This document shows, piece after piece, positions 35,055 to 44,225 of a DNA stretch of 64,000 nt (its first letter is position 1; each line of letters starts with the position of its first letter). The notes under the pieces were generated by a model. That model searched no databases and was not told the origin of the DNA. It saw only the letters and a list, made by a program, of their open reading frames with translations. Source of the DNA: Roseateles_C aquae (GTDB lineage Bacteria; Pseudomonadota; Gammaproteobacteria; Burkholderiales; Burkholderiaceae_C); NCBI RefSeq assembly GCF_032337115.1, contig NZ_JAVXZY010000003.1, positions 62,001-126,000 of the forward strand, read 5' to 3'. The position numbers and the translations under genes were made by a program.

Positions 35055-35226
35055 TCAGTTCTCCGGTGCCTGTACGCAGGCATGGTGGCTCAACAGCGTG
35101 GCGGGCCGAGCGCAGGGCCGCTCCCAAGCCGGCCCGCGGTTGGCGATGCTTGGCCGGTCATGCCGGCAAGCAGCGCCGTCCCCACGGGGGACCGGCCAAG
35201 CCAGGGCTTGGACGAGGGGCCGCATA
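35055..35226. other. lptE-holA spacer with GC hairpin
   Basis: A 172-nt spacer inside an otherwise tight operon. GTCCCC (35178-35183) and GGGGAC (35187-35192) form a stem with a 3-nt loop inside longer complementary GCC/GGC flanks, and GGCCGG/CCGGCC words recur around it. There is no T tract, so it is better read as a small intergenic repeat or RNA-processing hairpin than as a terminator. Confidence 0.35.
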
Positions 35227-35733
35227 TCAGTTTTTCAGGCGCACGGCGGCCAGGCGGCGCATCACCTGGGCAGCGGCGTCGTACTGCATGGCGCGGAACA
35301 GCTGCAGCTCTTCCTGCTCCTTGGCCAGGGCCTGGCCTTCGGCGTAGTTCATATCGCGCGTCATCAGCAGCTCGGTGCGCGGCAGCAGGATTTCGCCGGC
35401 CGGCGTGCGCACCAGATAGTCCAGCTCCAGGCGCAGCTGCCATTCGCGCACCTGCCCGGCAATGCCAGGAACGACCTGGGTTTTCCTTTGCGTGTCGCGG
35501 CGCGCTTCCAGCACCACATCGGCCCGGTTCGGGTCATCCAGCAATTGCACCGTGCTGCGCTCGATCTGGCGGCGCAACTCCAAGGTCAGTGGGCTGGCGG
35601 GCTGGAAGCCCTGCAAGGCCAGCGTCTTGAACTGCAGCTCGGGCTCGCGGCGCAGCTCGAAGCCGCAGCCGGCCAGCAGCAGCGCGGCGCTGCTGGCAAG
35701 GCCCAAGGCCTGGCGACGTGAGAGCTGGGTCAT
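35227..35733 (-). CDS. lptE: LPS-assembly lipoprotein LptE
   Basis: A 168-aa outer-membrane lipoprotein that plugs the LptD barrel. The N-terminus has a twin-arginine-like n-region (MTQLSRRQALGLASSAALLL) and the lipobox LLAGC, with C at about residue 23. The following GFELRRE...LALQGFQPASPLTLELRRQI is typical of LptE. It starts 2 nt after the leuS stop, the conserved leuS-lptE-holA order. Its partner LptD is encoded at 10.6-13.1 kb. Confidence 0.93.
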   Translation of the reverse strand: MTQLSRRQALGLASSAALLLAGCGFELRREPELQFKTLALQGFQPASPLTLELRRQIERSTVQLLDDPNRADVVLEARRDTQRKTQVVPGIAGQVREWQLRLELDYLVRTPAGEILLPRTELLMTRDMNYAEGQALAKEQEELQLFRAMQYDAAAQVMRRLAAVRLKN

Positions 35734-35735
35734 GC

Positions 35736-38462
35736 TCAGACGACCAGATTGACCAGCCGGCCCGGCACGATGATGACCTTCTTCGGCGCCTTGCCTTCGC
35801 TGAACTTGGCGAAGTCCTCGCTGGCCAGGGCAACGGCCTCGATGGCGGCCTTGTCGGCGGCCGCCGGCACCTTGATGGCGCCACGCAGCTTGCCGTTGAC
35901 CTGCAGCATCAGCTCGATCTCTTCCTGCACCAGCGCGGCCTCGTCGACCGTCGGCCAGGGCGCATCGAGCAGATCGCCCAGCTCGTCGGCAAAGCCGAGG
36001 TCTTGCCAGAGTTGGTGAGCGATATGCGGGCAGGCCGGGTAGAGCACGCGCAGCAGGATTGAAAAGCCCTCACGAGCAAATGCTGACACTTGCAATTGCT
36101 CGTCGTCACTATCGCCACGCTGCCATAGCTCGCTCTGTCGGCTGATCAGGTTGAGCATCTTCATGCAGCCGCTGATCACCGTGTTGAAGCTCAGCCGACT
36201 GTAGTCCTGGTCGACCTGTCGAAGAATGAGGTGGAAATTGCGACGATATTCCTTCACACGCTTGAAAGTAACGCACCCAAGTACGCCAGATAGCTGCCCA
36301 GGATCCTTAAAGTACTTGTTAGTGTTGGCGTTGAATTGCGCGGAATCCCAAAGCCGAACCAGGAAGCGGTGCGCACCCTCGACGCCGGCGTCGTTCCACT
36401 CCAGCGTCTGCTCGGGCGGGCTGGCGAACATCACGAACAGCCGGGCGGTGTCGGCGCCGTACTGGTTGATCAGTTCCTGCGGGTCAACGCCGTTGTTCTT
36501 GGACTTCGACATCGTCGTCATCTCGTACTCGAGCGCCGAGCCGTCGGCCTTCAGCGTGCCGCCGATGACCTGACCATGCTCGTTGGTCTGCACATGGACC
36601 TCGTGCTCCCAGAAGTAGTTCTTGCCGGCATCGGCCGGCTTCTGGAAGAAGGCGCCCTTGAGCACCATGCCCTGGGTCAGCAGCTTGGTGAAGGGCTCGT
36701 CGATCTTCACGAGGCCGAGGTCGCGCATCACCTTGGTCCAGAAGCGCGCGTACAACAGGTGCAGGATGGCATGCTCGATGCCGCCGATGTACTGGTCCAT
36801 CGCGGCGCCCTGGCGCATCCAGTAGGCGGTGCCGTCGCCGACCATGGCCTGCTCGTTCTTGGCATCGCAATAGCGCATGAAGTACCAGGACGAATCGACG
36901 AAGGTGTCCATGGTGTCGGTCTCGCGGCGGGCCGGCTTGCCGCACTTCGGGCAGCCCACGTTGAGGAAATCGGCACGCTTGTTCAGCGGATTGCCGCTGC
37001 CGTCCGGAATGCAGTCCTCGGGCAGGCGCACCGGCAGGTCCTTCTCGGGCACGGGCACCGGGCCACACCCGGGGGCGTCAGACCCCGGTCCATTGCCGTC
37101 GCAATGAATGATCGGGATCGGCGTGCCCCAGTAGCGCTGGCGGCTGATGCCCCAGTCGCGCAGGCGCCAGGTGGTCTTCTTCTCGCCCAGGCCCTTGGCG
37201 CCGACCAGCGCAGCGACCTTGTCGACGGCGGCCTTGTAGCCGAGGCCATCGAGTTCGCCGGAGCTGATGCAGACGCCTTTTTGCTTGTCGCCATACCACT
37301 CGGCCCAGCCGGTCAGGCTGAACTGTTCGCCTTCAACGGCCACGACCTGCTTGATTGCAATGCCGTACTTCTGGGCAAAGGCGAAGTCGCGTTCGTCGTG
37401 GGCCGGCACGCCCATCACGGCACCGTCGCCATAGCTCATCAGCACATAGTTGCCGACCCAGACCTCGACCTGCGCGCCGGTCAGCGGATGGGTGACGAAG
37501 AGGCCGGTGGCCAGGCCCTTCTTCTCCTGCGTGGCCAGCTCGGCTTCGGTCGTGCCACCGCGCTTGCATTCCTCGATGAAGGCGGCCAGCTCGGGCGACG
37601 AGGCCGCCGCATGCGTGGCCAGCGGGTGCTCGGGGGCCACCGCGCAGAAGGTGACACCCATGATGGTGTCGGCGCGGGTGGTGAAGACGTAGAGGCGGCC
37701 GTCCTGGATCAGCGCGCCGTCGGCGCCGCGGATCTCGTGCGGGAACGCAAAGCGCAGGCCTTCGCTCTTGCCGATCCAGTTCTCCTGCATCAGGCGCACG
37801 CGCTCGGGCCAGCCCGACAAATACTGCGGGCTGCTCGGATCGGCCACGGCCGCCAGCAGCTCCTCGGCGTACTTGGTGATGTTCAGGTAGTAGCCAGGAA
37901 TCTCGCGCTTTTCGACCAGCGCGCCGGAGCGCCAGCCGCGGCCGTCGATCACCTGCTCATTGGCCAGCACGGTCTGGTCGACCGGGTCCCAGTTGACGAC
38001 CTGGGTGCGGCGCTCGGCGATACCGGCCTCCAGCATCTTCAGGAACAGCCACTGGTTCCACTTGTAGTACTCGGGGCTGCAGGTGGCGATTTCGCGCGAC
38101 CAGTCGATCGCCAGGCCCATGGCCTGCATCTGGCCCTTCATGTAGGCGATGTTGTCGTAGGTCCATTTGGCCGGCGGCAGCTTGCCCTTCATCGCCGCGT
38201 TCTCGGCCGGCAGGCCGAAGGCGTCCCAACCCATGGGCATCAGGACGTTGTAGCCCTTCATGCGCAGCTGACGCGTGAGCATGTCGTTGATCGTGTAATT
38301 GCGCACATGGCCCATGTGCAGCTTGCCGCTGGGGTAGGGCAGCATGGAGCAGGCGTAGAACTTGGGCTTGTTCTCGTCCTCTAGCACGCGGTAGGCGTCG
38401 CGTTCGTTCCAGTACTGCCGCGCGGCGGCTTCGATCTCGTTGGGGGCGTACTTGTCGTTCAT
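35736..38462 (-). CDS. leuS: Leucyl-tRNA synthetase
   Basis: A 908-aa class I synthetase. It has MLPYPSGKLHMGHVRNYTIN (HMGH = HIGH motif), the CP1 editing domain (VFTTRADTIMGVTF and GVPAHDERD), a zinc-type insertion with NVGCPKCGKPARRETDTMDT, and the KMSKS loop MTTMSKSKNNGVDP. Length is a little above the usual 860-870 aa. Between about 36060 and 36340, coding part of the anticodon-binding domain (RLSFNTVISGCMKMLNLISR), base composition falls well below the rest of the gene and the residues differ from what I expect in relatives (see findings). The frame is intact throughout. Confidence 0.96.
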   Translation of the reverse strand: MNDKYAPNEIEAAARQYWNERDAYRVLEDENKPKFYACSMLPYPSGKLHMGHVRNYTINDMLTRQLRMKGYNVLMPMGWDAFGLPAENAAMKGKLPPAKWTYDNIAYMKGQMQAMGLAIDWSREIATCSPEYYKWNQWLFLKMLEAGIAERRTQVVNWDPVDQTVLANEQVIDGRGWRSGALVEKREIPGYYLNITKYAEELLAAVADPSSPQYLSGWPERVRLMQENWIGKSEGLRFAFPHEIRGADGALIQDGRLYVFTTRADTIMGVTFCAVAPEHPLATHAAASSPELAAFIEECKRGGTTEAELATQEKKGLATGLFVTHPLTGAQVEVWVGNYVLMSYGDGAVMGVPAHDERDFAFAQKYGIAIKQVVAVEGEQFSLTGWAEWYGDKQKGVCISSGELDGLGYKAAVDKVAALVGAKGLGEKKTTWRLRDWGISRQRYWGTPIPIIHCDGNGPGSDAPGCGPVPVPEKDLPVRLPEDCIPDGSGNPLNKRADFLNVGCPKCGKPARRETDTMDTFVDSSWYFMRYCDAKNEQAMVGDGTAYWMRQGAAMDQYIGGIEHAILHLLYARFWTKVMRDLGLVKIDEPFTKLLTQGMVLKGAFFQKPADAGKNYFWEHEVHVQTNEHGQVIGGTLKADGSALEYEMTTMSKSKNNGVDPQELINQYGADTARLFVMFASPPEQTLEWNDAGVEGAHRFLVRLWDSAQFNANTNKYFKDPGQLSGVLGCVTFKRVKEYRRNFHLILRQVDQDYSRLSFNTVISGCMKMLNLISRQSELWQRGDSDDEQLQVSAFAREGFSILLRVLYPACPHIAHQLWQDLGFADELGDLLDAPWPTVDEAALVQEEIELMLQVNGKLRGAIKVPAAADKAAIEAVALASEDFAKFSEGKAPKKVIIVPGRLVNLVV

Positions 38463-38566
38463 GCGGCAAATTGTAGTGGTCGCTGTCGGGGCGACCGTTC
38501 TTGGCGGGGCAGGGCAGTTGCCGGGGGGGCGCGAAGTGCTGAGGCATTCAGGCGCCCGAGCGCGCT

Positions 38567-38985
<419 letters not shown>

Positions 38986-38989
<4 letters not shown>

Positions 38990-39642
38990 GGTGTGGGCGG
39001 CGCGGTCTTGAACAGCTCGCGCAGATCGTGGGCAAAGCCTTCGAGCTCGGCCTCGCAGTTGGCGACGCGCTTGCCGAAGATGTTATAGGCCAGCACGGCG
39101 GGAATGGCGACGGCGAGGCCGGCGGCGGTCATGATCAGCGCCTCGCCGACTGGGCCCGAGACCTTGTCGATGGTGATGGTGCCGGCGGCAGAAATGCTCA
39201 AGAGCGCGTGGTAGATGCCCCAGACGGTACCGAACAGGCCGACGAAGGGGGCCGTCGAGCCAATCGTGGCCAGCAGCACCTGGCCGAATTGCAGCTGGGC
39301 CAGCACGCCGTGCAAGGCGTCGCGCAGGCGGCGGGTCAGCTGGGATTCGCGGGCCGCGGCGGCCTCCAGCGTCTGTGCGCGGGCCTCGGCGCTGGCGGCT
39401 TGCAGCAGCGGCTGCAGCAAGTCCTCACGGTCCAGGGCCTGCAGGGCGCTACGGCCGGCCGCAATGTTTTCCGCGGCCCAGAAGGCCGGGATGGCGCGGG
39501 CGATGTCCTGGCTGGCGCGGCGCAGGCCCCAGCTCTTCCAGAGGATCAGCACCCAGGCGCTGACCGACATGGTGAGCAGCAGCAGGGCGACCGTGCGGCC
39601 CACCGTGTCAGCCGTCAACCAGTATTCGGCAAAGCCGCCCAT
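38986..39642 (-). CDS. exbB: MotA/TolQ/ExbB proton channel protein
   Basis: A 218-aa inner-membrane channel subunit. The first TM lies at about 14-34 (TVALLLLTMSVSAWVLILWK), and the paired helices near the C-terminus are VLLATIGSTAPFVGLFGTVW-GIYHALL and ALIMTAAGLAVAIPAVLAYN. The segment GSTAPFVGLFGTVWGI is the family hallmark. It is coupled to exbD by ATGA and starts 13 nt after dapB in the same operon. Ton versus Tol function cannot be decided from sequence alone. Confidence 0.9.
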
Positions 39643-39654
39643 GCTGCTGCCGCC

Positions 39655-40464
39655 TCAGCTCAGGCCGAGCACGTCGTCCATGCCGTAGAGGCCGGCGCCG
39701 TGCTGCACCAGGAAGCGGGCGGCACGCAGGCTGCCCTGGGCGTAGGTGACGCGGCTGGACGATTTGTGGCTGATCTCGATGCGCTCGCCAGTGCCGGCGA
39801 ATAGCACCGTGTGGTCGCCGATGATGTCGCCGCCGCGCACGGTGGCAAAGCCAATCGTCGACGGGTCGCGTGCACCGGTGACGCCTTCACGGCCGTAGAC
39901 CGCACATTGCTTCAAGTCGCGGCCCAGTGCCGCGGCCACCACCTCGCCCATCTTCAGTGCCGTGCCGCTGGGGGCATCGACCTTGTGGCGGTGGTGGGCC
40001 TCGACGATCTCGATGTCGTAGCCCTCGTTGAGCGCACGGGCCGCCATATCAAGCAGCTTCATCACGACATTGACGCCGACGCTCATATTCGGCGCCATCA
40101 TGATGCCCAGATGCTTGGCGTGCTCGGCGATCTCGGCCTTTTGGGCGTCGTCAAAGCCGGTCGTGCCAATGACGACGGCCACACCCAGTTCGCGGCAGGC
40201 AGCCAGATGGGCCAACGTGCCCTCGGGGCGGGTGAAGTCGATCAGCACCTGCGCGTTCTTCAGGCCTTCGCGCAAGTCGGCGGTGATCAGGGCGCCGGAG
40301 GTCTTGCCCAGAAAGGCCGCCGCGTCGTGACCGAGGGCCGGGCTGTCGGGACGCGCCAGCGCACCGACCAGCTCGCAATCTGGCGCGTTGACGATGGCCT
40401 CGACCAGCATGCGGCCCATGCGGCCGGACGCGCCGGCCACCGCGATACGAATCGCTGCGCTCAT
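39655..40464 (-). CDS. dapB: 4-hydroxy-tetrahydrodipicolinate reductase
   Basis: A 269-aa enzyme of the lysine/diaminopimelate pathway. It has the Rossmann motif IRIAVAGASGRMGRMLVEAI, the NADPH-region IDFTRPEGTLAHLA, and the catalytic and substrate motif IVEAHHRHKVDAPSGTALKM (His pair and K), then GDIIGDHTVLFAGTGERIEI. It feeds peptidoglycan and lysine synthesis. Its start overlaps the bamE stop by 4 nt, so the two are coupled. Confidence 0.97.
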   Translation of the reverse strand: MSAAIRIAVAGASGRMGRMLVEAIVNAPDCELVGALARPDSPALGHDAAAFLGKTSGALITADLREGLKNAQVLIDFTRPEGTLAHLAACRELGVAVVIGTTGFDDAQKAEIAEHAKHLGIMMAPNMSVGVNVVMKLLDMAARALNEGYDIEIVEAHHRHKVDAPSGTALKMGEVVAAALGRDLKQCAVYGREGVTGARDPSTIGFATVRGGDIIGDHTVLFAGTGERIEISHKSSSRVTYAQGSLRAARFLVQHGAGLYGMDDVLGLS

Positions 40465-41063
40465 GTGTTCGATTCCAGCGGTGGGTAGCCACGCACCGGG
40501 CCGACCGGCTCAGCCACGGCGGCCTCAGGCTTGGCCGGCGGCGGCAGCGCCTTGCGCTCGGCCTCGCTCAATTCCAGCTTGGGCGCATCGCCCTTCGGTT
40601 TGAAGGTGTTGATGCCGGCAATGAATTCCTTCTCCGAGGGCAGATCGGCCGGTGTTTCCAGCGACTTCAGCTGATCGCCATCAAACCAGGCAATCACCTG
40701 GCGGCGCTGCGGCTCGGCGCCCTGGCGGCGGATGGTGAAGACATAGTCCCAACGCTCGGCGTGGAAGACATCGGTCAGCATCGGCGAGCCGAGCAGGTCG
40801 CGCACCTGGTTGCGATGCATGCCGGGCTTGATGCGTGCGACCAGCTCGGTCGTCAGCACATTGCCCTGCACGACTTCGACGCGGTAGGGGCGCACCAGGC
40901 CCAGCACCTTGTCGCCGGCCACCGTGGGCAGCGAGCCGAGGCTGGGCATCTGCGAGCAGCCACCAAGCAGGGCGCTGAGTGTGGTGAGGGCGGTCAGGCC
41001 GACCGATGCCAAGCGGGTGCGGCGCGCGGGGGCGGCGCTTGCGGTACGGGAGATCAGTCGCAT
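40461..41063 (-). CDS. bamE: Outer-membrane assembly lipoprotein BamE
   Basis: A 200-aa lipoprotein of the BAM complex. The signal and lipobox end LSALLGGC (C about 36); the SmpA/OmlA fold follows with RPYRVEVVQGNVLTTELVAR, KPGMHRNQVRDLLGSPMLTD and WDYVFTIRRQ. The ATG at 41063 is preferred over a TTG 33 nt upstream. It is longer than E. coli BamE because of a Pro/Ala-rich tail (EAAVAEPVGPVRGYPPLES). It is divergent from fur with a 95-nt gap, a conserved Burkholderiales arrangement, and heads the operon running to holA. Confidence 0.95.
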   Translation of the reverse strand: MRLISRTASAAPARRTRLASVGLTALTTLSALLGGCSQMPSLGSLPTVAGDKVLGLVRPYRVEVVQGNVLTTELVARIKPGMHRNQVRDLLGSPMLTDVFHAERWDYVFTIRRQGAEPQRRQVIAWFDGDQLKSLETPADLPSEKEFIAGINTFKPKGDAPKLELSEAERKALPPPAKPEAAVAEPVGPVRGYPPLESNT

Positions 41064-41158
41064 GTCTTTTGGGGGCTTGGCGGAATGGGCGGTCAAGCTG
41101 GCTATGATGGGCCCATTCTAGCGGCAGGCCTGTGCCTGCCCGCCTTGCCCCAAGCGCC

Positions 41159-41590
41159 ATGAATCGCACAGAAGAGATCAAGAACAGCGGCCTGAAGGCG
41201 ACGCTGCCGCGCATCAAGATTCTGGAGTTGTTCCAGAACACCAGCCAGCGCCACATGACGGCCGAGGACGTCTACAAGGCTTTGCTGGTCGAGCAAGCCG
41301 ATATTGGCCTGGCTACCGTTTACCGCGTGCTGACCCAGTTTGAGCAGGCCGGATTGCTGTCGCGCAATCATTTTGAGACCGGCAAGGCGGTGTTCGAGCT
41401 GAACCAGGGCCATCACCACGACCATCTGGTTTGCATGACCTGCGGTCGTGTTGAAGAATTCTTCGACCCGCAGATTGAGGATCGCCAGCACACGATAGCG
41501 CGCGAGCGCGGCTTCGAGTTGCAGGAGCATTCGCTGGCGCTGTACGCCAACTGCATCAAGAAGGATTGCCCGAATCGCAACGCCGGATGA
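41159..41590 (+). CDS. fur: Ferric uptake regulator Fur
   Basis: A 143-aa metal-dependent repressor. The winged helix has GLKATLPRIKILELFQN and DIGLATVYRVLTQFEQAGLL. The metal sites are HHHDHLVCMTCGRVEEFFD and ANCIKKDCPNR, giving the Cys pairs of a structural zinc site. With Fe(II) it represses iron-uptake genes. The ATG at 41159 matches the family N-terminus MNRTEEIKNSGLKAT. It is convergent with hprK. Confidence 0.95.
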   Translation: MNRTEEIKNSGLKATLPRIKILELFQNTSQRHMTAEDVYKALLVEQADIGLATVYRVLTQFEQAGLLSRNHFETGKAVFELNQGHHHDHLVCMTCGRVEEFFDPQIEDRQHTIARERGFELQEHSLALYANCIKKDCPNRNAG

Positions 41591-41623
41591 GCGGCGGCAT
41601 CAGAGGAGGCCGTTTGAGCGGGC

Positions 41624-42586
41624 TCAGTTTTCCTCGCTGAGGCCTTTTTCGATGGCGCGCTGGTGGCGCTCGACGAACTCGCGGTAGGTGTCGATGCCGC
41701 GCAGCTGCAGGATGGTGTTGCGCACCGCCGCCTCAACCAGCACCGCCAGGTTGCGGCCGGCGTCGACGGCGATCACGACCTTGCGCACCGGCATGCCCAG
41801 CACATCCTCGTACAGCGGCTCATAGGGCAGGCGCTCGAAATCGCGCTCCATCGTCTCCTTGCGGACCAGATGGACGATCAGCTTCAGCCGCATCTTGCGG
41901 CGTACCGCCGTTTCGCCAAAAATGGCCTTGATGTCGAGCAGGCCGATGCCGCGCACTTCCAGCAGGTTCAAGAGCAGCTCGGGGCAGCGGCCCTCGATGG
42001 CGGTCTGCGCGATGCGGAAGAAATCAACCGCATCGTCGGCCACCAGGCCATGGCCGCGCGAGATCAGCTCCAGCCCAAGCTCGCTCTTGCCGAGGCCCGA
42101 CTCGCCGGTCAGCAGCACGCCCAGGCCGAGGATGTCCATGAAGACGCCGTGCCGGGTGCTGCGATTGGCGCAGATCTGCGCCAGGTAGGAGCGCACCACG
42201 TCGATCACATGGCCGGCCGATTCGGAGGTCACGAACAGCGGGATCTCGGCGCGGTCGCACATCGCCACCAGGCGATCGGGTGGCGGCTGGTCGTCGGCAA
42301 CGATGATCACCGGCGGCTCCAGCGTGACGATGCGCGAGATGCGTCGGTCCAGCACATCGCCGGAGGCCTGGCTCAGGTAGGCGACCTCACGGCGGCCGAC
42401 CAGCTGCACGCGGTAGGGATGGATGTAGTTCAGGTAGCCGACCAGGTCGGCGGCCGATTGCGCGTCGCGCACGGCGGTGTCGTCGAAGCGGCGTTCCGGG
42501 TGGGCGTGGCCGGCGATCCACTCCCAGCGCAGGGTCTCACGGTGTTCTTCGAACAGGCGGTCAGCGCTGATGGAGGTGGGCTTCAT
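41624..42586 (-). CDS. hprK: HPr kinase/phosphorylase
   Basis: A 320-aa enzyme that phosphorylates or dephosphorylates HPr-type proteins on serine. The Walker A is LLTGESGLGKSELGLELISR, followed by GHGLVADD (HPrK acidic site) and the conserved ILEVRGIGLLDIKAIFGETA-type strand (LLEVRGIGLLDIKAIFGETA). In Proteobacteria it usually belongs to the nitrogen-PTS set with ptsN. It follows ptsN by 16 nt in the same direction, so the operon is hpf-ptsN-hprK, with hpf partly separated by a terminator. Confidence 0.95.
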   Translation of the reverse strand: MKPTSISADRLFEEHRETLRWEWIAGHAHPERRFDDTAVRDAQSAADLVGYLNYIHPYRVQLVGRREVAYLSQASGDVLDRRISRIVTLEPPVIIVADDQPPPDRLVAMCDRAEIPLFVTSESAGHVIDVVRSYLAQICANRSTRHGVFMDILGLGVLLTGESGLGKSELGLELISRGHGLVADDAVDFFRIAQTAIEGRCPELLLNLLEVRGIGLLDIKAIFGETAVRRKMRLKLIVHLVRKETMERDFERLPYEPLYEDVLGMPVRKVVIAVDAGRNLAVLVEAAVRNTILQLRGIDTYREFVERHQRAIEKGLSEEN

Positions 42587-42602
42587 CCGTGGGTTGCTGC
42601 GC

Positions 42603-43073
42603 TCAGGCGACCGACTTCAGCGGTTCCCAATCCGCAATCAGGCGGTGCAGGACGCTGGCTTCGGCCTCGCTCTTGAGCCGTTCGCGCAGTTCGCGATCCG
42701 ACAGCATTTCAGCGATTTCCGACAGGATTTCCAGATGCCTCTGGGTGGCCGCTTCGGGCACCAGCAGAAAGATCAGCAGGCTGACCGGTTCGTCGTCAGG
42801 CGCATCAAAGCCGATCGCCTGCTGCACGCGCAGCACCGCCGCCAGCGGATTCTTCAAGCCCTTGATGCGGCCATGCGGGATCGCTACGCCATGACCCAGC
42901 CCGGTCGAGCCCAGCCGCTCACGGGCGAACAGGTTGTCGGTGACCAGGGCGCGGGAGATCGCGTGATTGTTTTCAAACAGCAGGCCAGCCTGTTCGAAAA
43001 CACGCTTCTTGCTGGTGGCGTCCACGTTCACCAGCACATTGCTGGCGGGCAGGATGGCGGCTAGACGGTTCAT
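42603..43073 (-). CDS. ptsN: Nitrogen-PTS EIIA protein
   Basis: A 156-aa EIIA-Ntr phosphocarrier. The active-site His is in GLGHGVAIPHGRIKGLKNPL, and the core includes LLIFLLVPEAATQRHLEILS. It relays phosphoryl groups from EI-Ntr and NPr and regulates potassium and nitrogen functions by its phosphorylation state. The ATG at 43073 gives MNRLAAILPASNVLVNVDAT, the usual N-terminus. A longer open frame upstream is not family-like. Its partner rpoN is about 34 kb away. Confidence 0.94.
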   Translation of the reverse strand: MNRLAAILPASNVLVNVDATSKKRVFEQAGLLFENNHAISRALVTDNLFARERLGSTGLGHGVAIPHGRIKGLKNPLAAVLRVQQAIGFDAPDDEPVSLLIFLLVPEAATQRHLEILSEIAEMLSDRELRERLKSEAEASVLHRLIADWEPLKSVA

Positions 43074-43281
43074 CGGTGTCGCAGCGCCGATTACGGCTTG
43101 AATGGGTAAGCCCAAGCCTTGGGCGGAACGCTTTTCGGGATTCAGGACGCAGATTATAGGAAGCCTGATGCCCGCTGGGGCAGCCCCCGAAGTCCGGGAG
43201 TGAGGTATTGCCGGCAAATTCAGCAGCGCGGCAACAAGAACTGTGCGCATGGCGGATGCGGCAACAACGGCGCGGCCAGGC

Positions 43282-43309
43282 AACAAAAAGGCGACCGCTC
43301 GGGTCGCCC
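43282..43309 (-). terminator. Intrinsic terminator between hpf and ptsN
   Basis: On the minus strand GGCGACC and GGTCGCC pair over a short loop, followed by TTTTTGTTG. It lies 24 nt past the hpf stop, so hpf can be made in excess of ptsN-hprK, with read-through or a second promoter serving the latter. Confidence 0.8.
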
Positions 43310-43332
43310 TTGGATGCGCGTTTCGCGCTGCT

Positions 43333-43674
43333 TCAGTTGGCCGACACGTCCAGCCGCTTGGCGGAGGCGTGGTGGTGATCTTGCACCTTGTCCTTGTGAC
43401 GGCAGACCTGGCGGTCCAGCTTGTCCATCAGCTGATCAATCGCGGCGTAGAGATCCTCGTGAGATTGTTCGACAAAGATATCGCGTCCCTTGACGTGGAC
43501 GGTGACTTCAGCCCGTTGTCTGCGTTCCTTTTCCTTTTGCTTTTCCACCGTGAGCAGGAAGTTGATGTCAACAACCTGGTCAAAGTGTCGGGTCACCCGG
43601 TCCAGCTTGGTGAGCACGTACTCGCGCAAGGCTGGGGTCACTTCAAGATGGTGGCCGCTGATAGTCAGGTTCAT
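43333..43674 (-). CDS. hpf: Ribosome hibernation-promoting factor
   Basis: A 113-aa short-form HPF/YfiA-type protein: MNLTISGHHLEVTPALREYV, DRVTRHFDQVVDINFLLTVE and GRDIFVEQSHEDLYAAIDQL. It binds 30S decoding and P-site regions and promotes inactive ribosome dimers in stationary phase. The ATG at 43674 follows AAAGGAGG with ideal spacing; an in-frame ATG 15 nt upstream lies before the RBS and is rejected. There is a C-terminal His-rich tail (DHHHASAKRLDVSAN). hpf genes are often sigma-54 or stationary-phase controlled, but I could not pick out a -24/-12 site. Confidence 0.94.
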   Translation of the reverse strand: MNLTISGHHLEVTPALREYVLTKLDRVTRHFDQVVDINFLLTVEKQKEKERRQRAEVTVHVKGRDIFVEQSHEDLYAAIDQLMDKLDRQVCRHKDKVQDHHHASAKRLDVSAN

Positions 43675-43957
43675 AAAGCCTCCTTTCACAAGGGCTTGGT
43701 CGCAAAGACGGGAAAGCGGTTCAGAAGAGAGAGTGGGGGCGGGGGGAGGGGAATCAAGTAGCGGGTGCTGTGAGGCTTGTGCTGTTCAAGTGCTGAGGAC
43801 GAATCCAGTGTGCTCCTGAAGATTCTTTGTGACAAGCGTTTTAAACCGAGGTTTGGGGTCATATCGACCCGTTGTTTTGTCAGGGCTCAAAGCCGTGATG
43901 GAATGCGCAATGCAGTCGGGCCGCGAGGTTTCCGAATGACGGTGGCGAGCCGATAGC
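43675..43957. other. hpf/corA intergenic region, hpf promoter side
   Basis: No gene seen. It should contain the hpf promoter on the minus strand. A pure-G-rich block lies at 43734-43751 (G5-C-G6-A-G4), in the hpf 5' untranslated region on the opposite strand, and can in principle form a G-quadruplex. The stretch 43790-43870 is AT-richer than average and is the likeliest promoter area. Confidence 0.4.
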
Positions 43958-43962
43958 TTGCC

Positions 43963-43992
43963 TTGATGCCGCCGGGTCGGCGGTGTGATAAT
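43963..43992 (+). promoter_or_regulatory. Predicted sigma-70 promoter of corA
   Basis: TTGATG (43963-43968) and GATAAT (43987-43992) are separated by 18 nt, with TGT before the -10 as a partial extended element. Transcription would begin near 43999 and give a leader of about 225 nt before the corA ATG. This is motif reading only. Confidence 0.45.
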
Positions 43993-43998
43993 CGCGGC

Positions 43999-44225
43999 CT
44001 GCCCATCCCCGGAGACCTTCTTGGACAGCGATCACCCTCGGTGACCGTCCACTCCCGCTGCCGGCGTTGGCGTGCGCTTGAAACAGCGACGCGACGCCCG
44101 TCCGGAGTGAGACGGGTTCCCCCATTTCCAAACCCTCATCCGGACGAGTGCAAGCTGCTGGCTTGCGATTCCGTCCTTTAGCCCCCGACGCGCAGAACCT
44201 GCCGTCGCAAGAGCTGGAGAAGCGC
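43999..44225 (+). promoter_or_regulatory. Structured corA 5' leader, possible attenuator or riboswitch
   Basis: The leader holds several complementary segments. A hairpin lies at 44023-44050 (GGAC/GTCC outside, TCACC/GGTGA inside). CCCGTC (44097-44102) pairs with GACGGG (44111-44116). CGTCCGGA (44099-44106) can instead pair perfectly with TCCGGACG (44139-44146), and these two pairings exclude each other. GCAAGC/GCTTGC then forms a stem at 44150-44166. Such switching is what a regulated leader would show. It does not match the M-box or yybP-ykoY consensus as I know them. Confidence 0.45.
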
